Assembly: GCA_017458125.1 (NCBI GenBank)
Contig: JAFTGB010000028.1
Location: forward strand, 29,102-93,101
Origin: Prevotella sp.
GTDB lineage: Bacteria; Bacteroidota; Bacteroidia; Bacteroidales; Bacteroidaceae
Direction: 5' to 3'
DNA length: 64,000 bases
Below, one piece after another: positions 8,605-17,179 of the stretch (position 1 is the first letter of the stretch; the number at the start of each line of letters is the position of its first letter). The translations under genes were made by a program, and so were the position numbers. The notes below the pieces were generated by a model, which made no database searches, was not told the DNA's origin, and saw only the letters and a program-made list of their open reading frames with translations.

Positions 8605-9279
8605 CTATTTCTCCCTCTCATACGTAATCTCGTAGAAGCAGGGATAGACGCTGGACGTGGCCTCAGCCGTGCCTTGCGAGTGGGGCACGATGAGCCGCAC
8701 CTTGGCAATCTCGTCGTCGGCCTTCAAGGGGCGTCCCACGTTGACGTAGTTCAAGGGCACCAACCAGCCGCCGGGCACCGAGCTGGACGTGTTATGGATT
8801 AACAGCATGACACCCTCGACGAAGGATGCCGTAATGGTGGTGCCGGAACGCTTGACACTCATCTTGTCTACGAAGTTGGCTCCGTTGACATAACGCGACA
8901 GAGCGCTGTTGTAGAAGTAGAACGGCATGCTGTTGCTGGCCAGCACCGAGTCCGCCAGGATGTTGTACTCCGTGAAGCGGCACAGCAGGTTGACGGTTTT
9001 CTGCTCTTCCAGCATGCTGCCGCAGCCCTCGCGCACAATCTGCATGTAGACGCCTGAGCGGGTGAGCCGCACAAACTCGTTCTGCGTGGTGTCGGTGGTC
9101 TCGCCCTGCGCGTTGAAGGTGGCCTCGTCAATGACCTTGATGTTCTCCTTGGTTATAAACCTGTCGATGGCACTGCGCTCCTTTTCCTTCTTATCGCGGT
9201 AGGTCTCGTAATTCTCGCAGCTGGTGTAGCAGACAAGCGTCGCCAGCAGCGTGATGAGCGGATAGATGAGTCTCTTCAT
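8605..9279 (-). CDS. DUF4827 lipoprotein
   Basis: A 224-aa protein with a lipoprotein signal (hydrophobic LIYPLITLLATLVCY then lipobox YTSC, Cys21). The mature part fits the Bacteroidetes DUF4827 family, which resembles FKBP-type peptidyl-prolyl isomerases; family stretches seen include SVPGGWLVPLNYV and KVRLIVPHSQGT. Its own promoter is at 9305-9312. A surface or periplasmic location is expected. Enzymatic activity is not established for this family. Confidence 0.75.
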   Translation of the reverse strand: MKRLIYPLITLLATLVCYTSCENYETYRDKKEKERSAIDRFITKENIKVIDEATFNAQGETTDTTQNEFVRLTRSGVYMQIVREGCGSMLEEQKTVNLLCRFTEYNILADSVLASNSMPFYFYNSALSRYVNGANFVDKMSVKRSGTTITASFVEGVMLLIHNTSSSVPGGWLVPLNYVNVGRPLKADDEIAKVRLIVPHSQGTAEATSSVYPCFYEITYEREK

Positions 9280-9304
9280 GTTCTCGTTTTTTCCAATTTC
9301 GGCG

Positions 9305-9312
9305 CAAAGGTA
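9305..9312 (-). promoter_or_regulatory. -7 element of the DUF4827 gene
   Basis: TACCTTTG on the minus strand, 26 bp before the ATG at 9279. A heptamer array lies just upstream. Confidence 0.6.
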
Positions 9313-9319
9313 CGAAAAA

Positions 9320-9347
9320 GTTTAGAGTTTATTGTTTAGAGTTTAGA
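9320..9347. repeat. Heptamer array (GTTTAGA)
   Basis: Four 7-bp units (GTTTAGA, GTTTATT, GTTTAGA, GTTTAGA) between nrnA and the DUF4827 gene. Confidence 0.8.
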
Positions 9348-9384
9348 GAATTTTAGAATGACGGCGGTTTTTTAAGGTAAATTG

Positions 9385-10419
9385 TTACTTCAGCATGTTC
9401 TCGTAAGTCTTCAGTGCTTTCTTCACCGTCTCGACGGCATCGTTCAGGGTGCCTTGCAAGCGGCCGCCGGAGGCGTTCAGGTGGCCGCCGCCGTTGAAGA
9501 ACTGCTCCGCCATCTTGTTGCACGGGATATTGTCGACCGACCGCAGGCTGACCCACACCATGCCGTCGCGCTCGGTGTCCTCGCGCAGCGATATGCTCAG
9601 CTTCAGGCCCTTGATTTGCAGCGGCATGTTGACCAGCCCCTCGGCGTCGCCCTTGACGAAGCGGAAGCGCTTCTGGTCTTCACGCGACAGCGTGTAGTAG
9701 GCGGCATGCAGCCGGTCGTCCACCACGAGGCGGTTGCAGAGCACGTGTCCCACCATGCGCAGGCGGTGCTCGGAGTAGTTGTGGTAGACGCAGCGGTAAA
9801 TCTTGTCCTTGTTGATGCGCTTGGTCAGCAACTGGCTGATGATGAAATAGATGTCGGGCGTGCTGCTGTTGTACGTGAAGGCTCCCGTGTCGGTCATCAT
9901 GCCGCAATAGATGGGTCCGGCGTAGTGCTTGCCCAAGGTGTCGAAGAGTCCCATCTGCCAGACGATGCGGAACAGCAGCTCGCAGGTGGACGACATCTCG
10001 GGGTGCGACACGGAGAGCACGGCGGGCACGTCGGGCGACAGGTGGTGGTCGATGAGCACCAGCTGTGCCGGCGTGGTCGTCAGCGACTGCTCCATGTCGG
10101 CCGTCCTGGACAGGGTGTTGAAGTCGAGGCAGAACACGAGGTCGGCCACCTTCAGCAGCGTGTCCACGAAGTCCTTGCGCTTGTCGTAGCGCACAATCTT
10201 CTCGCTGTTGGGCAGCCACTGTAGGTAGTCGGGATACTGGTCGGGAACCACCATCACGGGTGCCTTCCCCATGGTGCGCAACACCTCGGCCCAGCCTAAC
10301 AGAGCGCCCAGGGCATCGCCGTCAGCGTTCTGGTGACAGCAGAGCACGATGGACTCGGCTTCATCAATGAGGGAGCGCAACTTGTTGCACTCCCCTTCAG
10401 TCATGATGTTTTCCAGCAT
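9385..10419 (-). CDS. nrnA: DHH-family oligoribonuclease / pAp phosphatase (NrnA-like)
   Basis: A 344-aa DHH/DHHA1 phosphoesterase. Metal-binding motifs are visible: HQNADGDALGALLG near residue 35, CLDFN near 115, VLIDHHLSPD near 145 and GMMTDTGAFTY near 200. The DHHA1 substrate loop is NGGGHLNASGG near 315. NrnA proteins degrade short RNA oligomers (and linear dinucleotides) and dephosphorylate 3'-phosphoadenosine 5'-phosphate. The gene starts 3 bp after the stop of the upstream nucleotidyltransferase, so the two are co-transcribed from the promoter at 11370. Confidence 0.9.
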   Translation of the reverse strand: MLENIMTEGECNKLRSLIDEAESIVLCCHQNADGDALGALLGWAEVLRTMGKAPVMVVPDQYPDYLQWLPNSEKIVRYDKRKDFVDTLLKVADLVFCLDFNTLSRTADMEQSLTTTPAQLVLIDHHLSPDVPAVLSVSHPEMSSTCELLFRIVWQMGLFDTLGKHYAGPIYCGMMTDTGAFTYNSSTPDIYFIISQLLTKRINKDKIYRCVYHNYSEHRLRMVGHVLCNRLVVDDRLHAAYYTLSREDQKRFRFVKGDAEGLVNMPLQIKGLKLSISLREDTERDGMVWVSLRSVDNIPCNKMAEQFFNGGGHLNASGGRLQGTLNDAVETVKKALKTYENMLK

Positions 10420-10422
10420 GGT

Positions 10423-11334
10423 TCAGAACAGTTTCTCGGGATAGACACCCTCGTCCACCAGTTTCTGAATGCGCTCCACGGTGGCGGCGCGGTCGGCGGC
10501 GTAGGTCACGCCAAACCACTTCGACGTGGTGTCGAGCACCTCGCAGGTGGCCGTTCCGTCGTTGATGAGTTTGTTGACCATGAGCGGAATGAAGAACTCG
10601 GCCTTCAGGTTTTCCATGTTCTTCGGGTCGCTGAGGAACTCCTTGAAGTAAGCCTCCGAGTAGTCGAAATAGTCGGGAGTGAAGCCCCACATGTTCATCG
10701 ACACGGGCACGTTCTCCTCCAACGGCTGCCACTCGCCCTGCTCGTCCTTGTACTTGATGACGCCGTCGATGCGCATAATCTCGGTGCGCTCCACCACGTC
10801 GGTCAGGTGGCGCTTGTCGTCGTAGGCACAGACACCACGGGCCACGGAACCGTTCTCGGACAGCGTGTTGCACACGCGGAAGCCCACCATAGCGTACTCG
10901 TTCTTGGCACCTTCCTTCAGTCCGCTAAGGTACTTGCCTATCTGCATGAAGGCGTCGCGACCGTAGAAGTCGTCGCAGTTGATGACGCAGAACGGCTCCT
11001 TGATGACGTCCTTGCCCATGAGCACGGCGTGGTTGGTACCCCACGGCTTCTGACGGCCTTCGGGCACGGTGAAGCCCTCGGGCAGTGCGTCCAAAGCCTG
11101 GAAGCACAGCTCGCAGGGGATCTTGTCCTCATACTTGGAAAGTATCTGGGTACGGAACTGCTCCTCGAAATCCTTGCGGATGACCCACACAATTTTGCCA
11201 AAGCCTGCCTGAATGGCGTCGTAGATACTGTAGTCCATAATGGTCTCGCCGTTAGGGCCCAGACCGTCCAGCTGCTTCAGACCGCCGTAACGGCTGCCCA
11301 TGCCTGCTGCCAAAAGAAATAAAGTCGGTTTCAT
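10423..11334 (-). CDS. Sugar-phosphate nucleotidyltransferase
   Basis: A 303-aa NTP_transferase. The N-terminal signature LLAAGMGSRYGGLKQLDGLGP is the nucleotide-binding loop, and FCVINCDDFYG carries the catalytic/metal Asp pair. The family couples NTP with a sugar-1-phosphate, but the exact sugar cannot be read from the sequence. It is distinct from classic GalU or RfbA in length and C-terminus (about 80 residues after the core, ending YPEKLF). Transcribed with nrnA. Confidence 0.85.
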   Translation of the reverse strand: MKPTLFLLAAGMGSRYGGLKQLDGLGPNGETIMDYSIYDAIQAGFGKIVWVIRKDFEEQFRTQILSKYEDKIPCELCFQALDALPEGFTVPEGRQKPWGTNHAVLMGKDVIKEPFCVINCDDFYGRDAFMQIGKYLSGLKEGAKNEYAMVGFRVCNTLSENGSVARGVCAYDDKRHLTDVVERTEIMRIDGVIKYKDEQGEWQPLEENVPVSMNMWGFTPDYFDYSEAYFKEFLSDPKNMENLKAEFFIPLMVNKLINDGTATCEVLDTTSKWFGVTYAADRAATVERIQKLVDEGVYPEKLF

Positions 11335-11369
11335 AAACAGTGCTTGATATTAAGTTGTTTTAATGACTG

Positions 11370-11377
11370 CAAAGGTA
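11370..11377 (-). promoter_or_regulatory. -7 element of nucleotidyltransferase-nrnA operon
   Basis: TACCTTTG on the minus strand, 36 bp from the ATG at 11334. Confidence 0.6.
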
Positions 11378-11415
11378 GTAAAAAATTAGGTGACAAGCAA
11401 CGCAATGAAGAATAT

Positions 11416-13389
11416 TTAACACTTCAATGCCCGCATGGCATTCAGCACGGCCAACACGGTGACACCGACATCGGCAAAGACGGCGAGCCACATGGTGGCC
11501 AGGCCGACAGCAGCCAGCAGGAGCACGGCCACCTTGATGCCTATGGCCATCACGACGTTCTGGCGGGCGATGGCCAGCGTGCGGCGCGCTATGCGTATGG
11601 CCAGTGCCACCTTGGAGGGCTGGTCGTCCATCAGCACCACGTCGGCGGCCTCGATGGCGGCGTCGCTGCCCAGTCCGCCCATGGCTATGCCTACGTCGGC
11701 ACGGGCCAGCACGGGGGCGTCGTTGATGCCGTCGCCGACGAAAGCCACGGCGGATGTACTATGTACTATTTTTTCCATGCAGGCCACCTTGTCGGCAGGC
11801 AGCAGGGCGGCGTGGTACTCCGTCAGCTGCAACTCGCGGGCCACCTCGGCGGCTACCTCCTGGCGGTCGCCGGTCAGCATGACGGTGCGGCGGACGCCCA
11901 ACTGCGCCAGCTGGGTGATGGCAGCGGGACTGTCGTCCTTCACCTTGTCATTGATGACGATGTGGCCGGCATACCGGCCGTCGATGGCCACATGAATAAT
12001 GGTACCCGCATGCGTGCAGTCATGCCAGCGGGCACCGACGGCATCCATCAGCTTCGTGTTGCCCACGCTGACGCGGCTCTCGCCGACGCGCGCCGTGATG
12101 CCCTGTCCGGCCACCTCCTCTACGTCGGTCACCCGGCAGCCGTCGGTAGCCTCGTCAGGGAAGGCGTCGCGCAGGGCTGCACCGATGGGATGCGTGGAGA
12201 AGTGCTCGACGTGGGCCGCCAAGTGCAGCAACTGCCGTTCGTCGCACTCTTCGGGGTGTACGGCAGTGACGGTAAACAGACCGTGCGTCAGCGTACCCGT
12301 CTTGTCGAAGACCACGGTGTCGACCTTCGACAGCACGTCCATGAAGTTGGCGCCCTTGACCAGTATGCCACGGCGCGACGCTCCGCCGATGCCGCCAAAG
12401 AAGGTCAGCGGGATGCTGAGCACCAGCGCACAGGGGCACGACACCACCAGGAACATGAGGGCACGGTAGAGCCAGGTGGGGAAAGAGGTGAGAAATGAGA
12501 GATGAGAGGTGAGAGATATGAATAGCGGGGGGACGACAGCCAAGGCTACGGCGGCCAGCACCACACAGGGGGTATAGACACGGGCAAAGCGGGTGATGAA
12601 GGTCTCGCTCTGCGACTTGTGTTCGCCGGCGTGCTCCACCAGCTCTATGATGCGCGACACGGTGCTCTCGCCGAAAGGCTTCGTCGTACGCACCTTCACC
12701 ATGCCGGACAGGTTGACACAGCCCGACAGCACCTCGTCGCCCACCGCCACCTCGCGGGGCAGCGTCTCGCCCGTCAGCGCCACGGTGTTGAGCGTGGTGG
12801 CACCCTCGGTGACGACACCGTCCAGCGGTACCTTTTCGCCAGGGCGCAGCACGATGGTCTCGCCCACGGCCACGTCGGCGGGAGCGACGACGACCGTCGT
12901 GCCGTCGCGCTCTACGGTAGCCACGTCAGGACGGATGTCCATCAGTTGCGCAATGCTCTCGCGGCTCTTGCCCTCGGCATAGCCCTCGAAGAGTTCGCCC
13001 ACTTGGAAGAAGAGCATGACGAAGACAGCCTCCGGGTACTGCGTCTCGGCACCGGGCAGGAACCCGATGCAGAGGGCTCCGATGGTAGCCACCGACATCA
13101 GGAAATGCTCGTTGAAGGGGTCGCCGTGCCACAGCCCTTCGGCGGCCTCCTTCAGCGTGCCGTAGCCCGCCAACAGGTAAGGGACGAGGTAGACGGCCAG
13201 CAGCTGCCAGTCCGTCAGCGTCGCATAGTGCTCGATGAGCACGGCGGCCACTAACAGCACGGCGGCGGCGATGACGACAGCCAACTGCCCCGACATGCCG
13301 TGGTGGTGGTGATGATGATGTTCGTGATGGTGTTCGTGATGATGATGCTCACAGGAGCAACATTCATGATGATGGTGATGATGTGCCAT
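11416..13389 (-). CDS. Heavy-metal P1B-type ATPase with His-rich N-terminus
   Basis: A 657-aa ion pump. Residues 1-31 are almost entirely His, Glu and Cys (HHHHHHECCSCEHHHHEHH), replacing the usual ferredoxin-like HMA domain. Membrane motif CPC at 318-320 (SCPCALVLSIP), phosphorylation site DKTGTLTHG at 362, the HP motif in STHPIGAAL and the hinge GDGINDAPVLA are all intact. The CPC-x4-S-x-P pattern and the His-rich tail suggest Zn2+/Cd2+/Co2+ export rather than Cu+. Residues near 291-301 are encoded by a heptamer array (12489-12516), and a second short array (ATGTACT twice, near 11754) encodes part of the loop before the GDGIND motif. Own promoter at 13420. Confidence 0.92.
   Translation of the reverse strand: MAHHHHHHECCSCEHHHHEHHHEHHHHHHHGMSGQLAVVIAAAVLLVAAVLIEHYATLTDWQLLAVYLVPYLLAGYGTLKEAAEGLWHGDPFNEHFLMSVATIGALCIGFLPGAETQYPEAVFVMLFFQVGELFEGYAEGKSRESIAQLMDIRPDVATVERDGTTVVVAPADVAVGETIVLRPGEKVPLDGVVTEGATTLNTVALTGETLPREVAVGDEVLSGCVNLSGMVKVRTTKPFGESTVSRIIELVEHAGEHKSQSETFITRFARVYTPCVVLAAVALAVVPPLFISLTSHLSFLTSFPTWLYRALMFLVVSCPCALVLSIPLTFFGGIGGASRRGILVKGANFMDVLSKVDTVVFDKTGTLTHGLFTVTAVHPEECDERQLLHLAAHVEHFSTHPIGAALRDAFPDEATDGCRVTDVEEVAGQGITARVGESRVSVGNTKLMDAVGARWHDCTHAGTIIHVAIDGRYAGHIVINDKVKDDSPAAITQLAQLGVRRTVMLTGDRQEVAAEVARELQLTEYHAALLPADKVACMEKIVHSTSAVAFVGDGINDAPVLARADVGIAMGGLGSDAAIEAADVVLMDDQPSKVALAIRIARRTLAIARQNVVMAIGIKVAVLLLAAVGLATMWLAVFADVGVTVLAVLNAMRALKC
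12489..12516. repeat. Heptamer array (TGAGAGA) inside P-ATPase gene
   Basis: Four 7-bp units TGAGAAA, TGAGAGA, TGAGAGG, TGAGAGA inside the coding sequence, encoding part of a loop before the CPC membrane helix. Confidence 0.75.
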
Positions 13390-13419
13390 AGTCTTTGTTC
13401 CTTTATTTTATTCCGGCTG

Positions 13420-13427
13420 CAAAGGTA
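13420..13427 (-). promoter_or_regulatory. -7 element of the P-ATPase gene
   Basis: TACCTTTG on the minus strand, 31 bp before the ATG at 13389. Confidence 0.6.
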
Positions 13428-13445
13428 CGGCAAACTTTTCGCAAC

Positions 13446-14426
13446 TCAGTTGCAAACACTGGCCAGCCGCTCGGCATCCTTACGCGCCGGCTTGCCCGTG
13501 GCCGTCATGGGCAGACGCTCCACGCTGACAATGCGGCGCGGACACCAGTAGCGCGGCAGCACGCGGCGGCAGACTGTCTGCGCAGCCTGCACGTCGCCCT
13601 GTTCCAGCAACAGCACCACCTGCTGGCCCAGCCGCTGGTCGGGGGCCTTGGTGACGATGAAGGGCACCGTCAGCAGCGGGCGCAGCAAGCGCTCCACCTC
13701 CTCGGCCTGTATCTTCAGTCCGCCCGAACAGATGACGTTGTCCTTGCGGCCTACGATGCGGAAGCGCTGGCCGTCCAGCACGGCGATGTCGTTGGTCACC
13801 AACAGGCCGTCGTGCACGGCGGGAGCGTCGATGACGAGACAGGAGTCTGCCGTCACGCTGACGCTGACACCCTCAAGGGGCGTGTACCAGTCGCTGCGGT
13901 CGGGTCCGCTCAGTCGCCGCAGGGCGATGTGCGACAGTGTCTCGGTCATGCCGTATGTACTCCACACGCTGGTCATGGGCAGCGTGGCCAGTTCAGCGGC
14001 CAAGGCGTCGTCGATGGCTCCACCGCCGATGATCAGGTGGCGGATGGCCGTCAGCCGCTCGCGCTCTGCCGGCACCTGCAGCGTGTTCCACACCTGCAGC
14101 GGCACCATGGCGGCAAAGTCGACGGGCGTGGTGAGCATCGCCAGCGGATGACCGTCAGGCTCCACCGTCAGCAGGCGCAGTCCGCACGTCAGGGCGCGAA
14201 CCACCATCATCTTGCCCGCAATGTAGTCGAGGGGCATGCACAACAGGGCCGTGTCGCCCTCGTGCAGTCCCAAGAACCGGCAGGTGATGCGTGCCGACGC
14301 CTCCATGCACCGCTTCTCCACGAGCATGGGCTTGGGGGTACCAGTAGAGCCACTCGTCTGAACATGGACTAAAGGAGAGGGATTCCTCCATTCATCCCAA
14401 AACTCTTCTAAAGACATCTTAAGCAA
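13446..14426 (-). CDS. menE: o-Succinylbenzoate-CoA ligase
   Basis: A 326-aa adenylate-forming enzyme with P-loop QTSGSTGTPKPMLV, the A5 motif STYGMTETLSH and the A7/A8 stretch FRIVGRKDNVICSGG. The C-terminal catalytic Lys segment is TATGKPARKDAERL. At 326 aa it is shorter than Bacillus MenE (about 480) but typical for Bacteroidetes, where the N-terminal part is reduced. It activates o-succinylbenzoate with CoA for menaquinone synthesis. It follows menC by 22 bp, a gap that holds part of a heptamer array. Confidence 0.88.
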   Translation of the reverse strand: MLKMSLEEFWDEWRNPSPLVHVQTSGSTGTPKPMLVEKRCMEASARITCRFLGLHEGDTALLCMPLDYIAGKMMVVRALTCGLRLLTVEPDGHPLAMLTTPVDFAAMVPLQVWNTLQVPAERERLTAIRHLIIGGGAIDDALAAELATLPMTSVWSTYGMTETLSHIALRRLSGPDRSDWYTPLEGVSVSVTADSCLVIDAPAVHDGLLVTNDIAVLDGQRFRIVGRKDNVICSGGLKIQAEEVERLLRPLLTVPFIVTKAPDQRLGQQVVLLLEQGDVQAAQTVCRRVLPRYWCPRRIVSVERLPMTATGKPARKDAERLASVCN

Positions 14427-14440
14427 TTAGTAATTATGTT

Positions 14441-14468
14441 TTCACTATTCACTTTTCACTATTCACTA
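14441..14468. repeat. Heptamer array (TTCACTA) at 3' end of menC
   Basis: Four 7-bp units (TTCACTA, TTCACTT, TTCACTA, TTCACTA). The menC stop codon at 14449-14451 and its last residues are translated from the array. Confidence 0.8.
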
Positions 14469-15468
14469 CTAAGTACTCGCCGCGAACCTCCAAGGGCATG
14501 GGGATGTTGTCGGTGAACAGCTGGCCGGTGCCCAAGCCCTGCGCCATGGTAATGGAGTCACCATACACGTCGCTGGCAAACTGGGCAACGGCGTTCAGCC
14601 CGACGTTGCTCTCCAAGGCAGAGGTAATCCACGTGCCGATGCACATGTCGCGGGCGATGTCTATCCACTCGCGGCAACCCGCCATGCCCCCGTGCAACGA
14701 CGGCTTCAGCACCAGGTAGCGCGGCTTGATGATGTTCAGCATCTGGCGCTTCAGGTCGGGGTCGTTGACACCTATCAGCTCCTCGTCCAACGCGATAGGC
14801 AGCGGCGACTCACGGCACAACTCGGCCATGTTGGCCCACTGGCGGGCAGCGATGGGCTGTTCGATGCTGTGCAGGGCGTACTGCGACAGCAGCTCCAGCT
14901 TGTAGAGGGCGTCCCCGAAGTCGAAGGCTCCGTTGGCGTCGACGCGCAGCTCCACGTCGCGCGGACCGAAACGCTGTCTGATGCGTTTCAGCAGTTCCAT
15001 CTCGTCGTCGAATCTGATGGCGCCAATCTTGAGTTTCACGCAGCGGAAGCCCTCTGCCAGCTTCTGCTCTATGCGGCGGCTCATCTCGTCAAACGTACCC
15101 ATCCATATCAGGCCGTTGATGCGGATGCCCGTCTCGCCACGACTGAAAGGGGTGTCAAACAGGCGGTTGCCGTTGCTAAGGTTCAGCAGCGCCGTCTCTA
15201 TGCCGAAGAGCATGGACGGATAGTCGCGCAGTGCCTCGTAGTCCACCACGCCGCTACGCTCTATGTCGTCGCAGAAGCGGCGCAGCACGCTGCCATAGTC
15301 AGCGATGTCGTCGCACGACAGCTTGGGCAGCGGGGCACACTCCCCCACTCCCACGGCCGTGCCGTCCGACACAGTAACAAGCCAGCTCTTGCGCTCCATA
15401 TACACGCCCCTGCTGGTACCCGCCGGTTGGCGGAAATGAAACACCCGTTCAGCTATATTTATTTTCAT
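14449..15468 (-). CDS. menC: o-Succinylbenzoate synthase
   Basis: A 339-aa enolase-superfamily enzyme that dehydrates SHCHC to o-succinylbenzoate. The catalytic features are the KLKIGA lysine pair (about residue 145), metal ligands in ELRVDANGAF, SIEQPI and ALDEELIG, and the second Lys in YLVLKPSLHGG. I chose the ATG giving MKINIAERVF because homologues begin there; in-frame ATG 15489 and GTG 15495 also lie downstream of the promoter at 15517. The C-terminal VVNSEK comes from a heptamer array. It lies between menB and menE. Confidence 0.9.
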   Translation of the reverse strand: MKINIAERVFHFRQPAGTSRGVYMERKSWLVTVSDGTAVGVGECAPLPKLSCDDIADYGSVLRRFCDDIERSGVVDYEALRDYPSMLFGIETALLNLSNGNRLFDTPFSRGETGIRINGLIWMGTFDEMSRRIEQKLAEGFRCVKLKIGAIRFDDEMELLKRIRQRFGPRDVELRVDANGAFDFGDALYKLELLSQYALHSIEQPIAARQWANMAELCRESPLPIALDEELIGVNDPDLKRQMLNIIKPRYLVLKPSLHGGMAGCREWIDIARDMCIGTWITSALESNVGLNAVAQFASDVYGDSITMAQGLGTGQLFTDNIPMPLEVRGEYLVVNSEK

Positions 15469-15516
15469 GGACTTTTGAATAACTGTCATAGACACGATGG
15501 ATTAAAATTGCGGTTG

Positions 15517-15524
15517 CAAAATTA
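15517..15524 (-). promoter_or_regulatory. -7 element upstream of menC
   Basis: TAATTTTG on the minus strand in the 97-bp gap between menB and menC, suggesting menC-menE can be transcribed independently of menB. Confidence 0.5.
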
Positions 15525-15565
15525 CGAATAATTTTTGAAATTACCGTCTGCAATGCAGACTGCTG

Positions 15566-16423
15566 CTAAGGCACCTGCGGAAACTTGTCGAAGTCGGGCT
15601 TGCGCTTCTCCAAGAAAGCACGGCCACCCTCCTGCGCCTCGTCCAAGAAGTAGTAGAGCATGGTGGCGTCGCCAGCCAACTGCTGGATGCCAGCCTGGCC
15701 GTCCAGCTCGGCATTGAGGCCTGCCTTAATCATGCGCAGGGCAATGGGCGAACGCTCCATCATCTCCTCGGCCCAGCGGACACACTCGTCCTCCAAGTCA
15801 GCCAGCGGCACCACCTTGTTGACAAGCCCTATCTGCAGCGCCTCCTGCGCACTGTACTGGCGGCACAGGAACCATATCTCGCGGGCTTTCTTCTGACCGA
15901 CGATGCGAGCTAAATAACTGCTGCCGAACCCGGCATCGAACGAGCCGACCTTGGGACCGGTCTGCCCGAAGACGGCATTCTCGGAGGCTATGGTCAGGTC
16001 GCACACCAAGTGCAGCACATGGCCGCCACCGATGGCATAGCCGTTGACCATGGCGATGACGGGTTTAGGCAGACGGCGTATCTGCATCTGCACGTCGAGC
16101 ACCGACAGGCGGGGCACACCCTCGTCGTCGATATAGCCGCCGCGCCCCTTGACGTGCATGTCGCCACCCGAGCAGAAAGCATGCTTGACGTCCTCCGGAC
16201 GCTGGCCTTCGGCCACCTCGCTCATGGCTCCCGTCAGCAGCACCACGCGGATGCGCTGCAGCTCACGGCACACGGCGAAGGCCTCCGACAGCTCCTTAGT
16301 GGTCAGCGGGGTAAACGCGTTGCGGTAGCGCGGGCGGTTGATAGAGACTTTGGCTATACCGTTGTACTCTTCTAAGCGGATTTCTTCAAACCGCCGAATC
16401 TCTTTCCATTCTCTCTGTTTCAT
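15566..16423 (-). CDS. menB: 1,4-Dihydroxy-2-naphthoyl-CoA synthase
   Basis: A 285-aa crotonase-fold enzyme that cyclises o-succinylbenzoyl-CoA. It has the oxyanion-hole and active-site stretches [15 protein letters not shown] and [17 protein letters not shown], plus [20 protein letters not shown] with the conserved catalytic Asp/Tyr region. The start is the ATG giving [10 protein letters not shown] longer in-frame extension upstream is rejected because the promoter TACCTTTG (16444-16451) lies inside it and the extension reads through a palindromic element. First gene of the menB-menC-menE block. Confidence 0.93.
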   Translation of the reverse strand: MKQREWKEIRRFEEIRLEEYNGIAKVSINRPRYRNAFTPLTTKELSEAFAVCRELQRIRVVLLTGAMSEVAEGQRPEDVKHAFCSGGDMHVKGRGGYIDDEGVPRLSVLDVQMQIRRLPKPVIAMVNGYAIGGGHVLHLVCDLTIASENAVFGQTGPKVGSFDAGFGSSYLARIVGQKKAREIWFLCRQYSAQEALQIGLVNKVVPLADLEDECVRWAEEMMERSPIALRMIKAGLNAELDGQAGIQQLAGDATMLYYFLDEAQEGGRAFLEKRKPDFDKFPQVP

Positions 16424-16443
16424 ACGTTTTCTCGTTTTTGCCA

Positions 16444-16451
16444 CAAAGGTA
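16444..16451 (-). promoter_or_regulatory. -7 element of menB
   Basis: TACCTTTG on the minus strand, 20 bp before the menB ATG. It fixes the short start and places the cloverleaf element at 16469 just upstream of the promoter. Confidence 0.6.
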
Positions 16452-16468
16452 ACAAATAAAAAACAAAT

Positions 16469-16544
16469 TCTGATGCTCATCACGAAAATTCTGATGGTCA
16501 GAAAAAAAATTCCCATGGTGGGAATTTTCATGATAAGCATCAGA
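16469..16544. repeat. Cloverleaf palindromic element 2
   Basis: Outer 20-bp arms (16469-16488 and 16525-16544) differ at two positions that would still pair as G-U in the minus-strand RNA. Inside are two hairpins, TTCTGA-TGG-TCAGAA (16489-16503) and AATTCCCA-TGG-TGGGAATT (16508-16526), both with a TGG loop. Same architecture as 6984-7054 but unrelated sequence. It sits upstream of the menB promoter. Confidence 0.7.
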
Positions 16545-16617
16545 TTGTTTTTTCGCCATACTACTGTCACGGACACGCTTCTCACGCGCGCGCATATATA
16601 TAGCTAAAAAACTTTTT

Positions 16618-16680
16618 AACCTACACCCACAACACCCACGACACCTTGCGTCAGTGTCGTGGGTGTTGTGGGTGTAGGTT
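16618..16680. terminator. 27-bp perfect inverted repeat, bidirectional terminator
   Basis: Arms 16618-16644 and 16654-16680 are perfectly complementary with a 9-nt loop. The arms contain a C-rich ACACCCACA repeat, and A/T tracts flank both sides. It is placed to end the RCC1/lipoprotein transcript coming from the right. Confidence 0.8.
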
Positions 16681-16693
16681 GTTTTTTTGTTAC

Positions 16694-17170
16694 CTATATA
16701 GCCGGTGCATAGGCAGGCTGGTCAGTCTGCTCGTCATGAACATCGTCGATGCCCTTTTTCACCTCGGCGGCCGCTTGGGTCACCTGGAGCAACACCTTGT
16801 CCGAATTGGCTGCCGTGACCGTTACAGTACACTCGCGCTTCTCCGTATTCGGGTTTGCCTCAAACTCCAACTTCAGCGTTGGAGCGCCGGAAGTGTAATA
16901 CTGAGGTGAGACGACTATCCACCGAGGCGTGCTGCCCACACTGCTGACCGCAGTGCTCAGGTCATACAACGTCACAACCTGCTCGCCGGCCGTGGCGGGT
17001 ATGGTCACCGACTGAGAATAAGTCTGCGGGTAAGAGGACGGCTGTTCACCTCCTCCGCCACCACCGCCCGACCCGCTGGGGGTATCAGGGCCATCACCGC
17101 CGCCACAGGCTGCAACGGCAAACATCGCTAACAGAGCAAAGAGATATAATACTGTTCTTTTCATCGTCAT
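16694..17170 (-). CDS. BACON-like lipoprotein
   Basis: A 158-aa lipoprotein: signal LYLFALLAMFAVAACGGG with lipobox AAC, then a Gly-rich spacer (SGSGGGGGGGEQ), then one beta-sandwich of about 90 aa (SVTIPATAGEQVV to KVLLQVTQAA) whose pattern resembles BACON/Ig-like modules. ATG codons at 17170 and 17164 are both possible. It begins 9 bp after the stop of the large RCC1 protein and is surely co-transcribed. It may anchor or accompany that protein at the surface; this is inference. Confidence 0.65.
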   Translation of the reverse strand: MTMKRTVLYLFALLAMFAVAACGGGDGPDTPSGSGGGGGGGEQPSSYPQTYSQSVTIPATAGEQVVTLYDLSTAVSSVGSTPRWIVVSPQYYTSGAPTLKLEFEANPNTEKRECTVTVTAANSDKVLLQVTQAAAEVKKGIDDVHDEQTDQPAYAPAI

Positions 17171-17179
17171 AGTTCCTTT

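Noticed and set aside
16424-16585. 54-codon upstream extension of menB
   Set aside because: It runs through a palindromic element and contains the menB promoter; homologues start at the later ATG.
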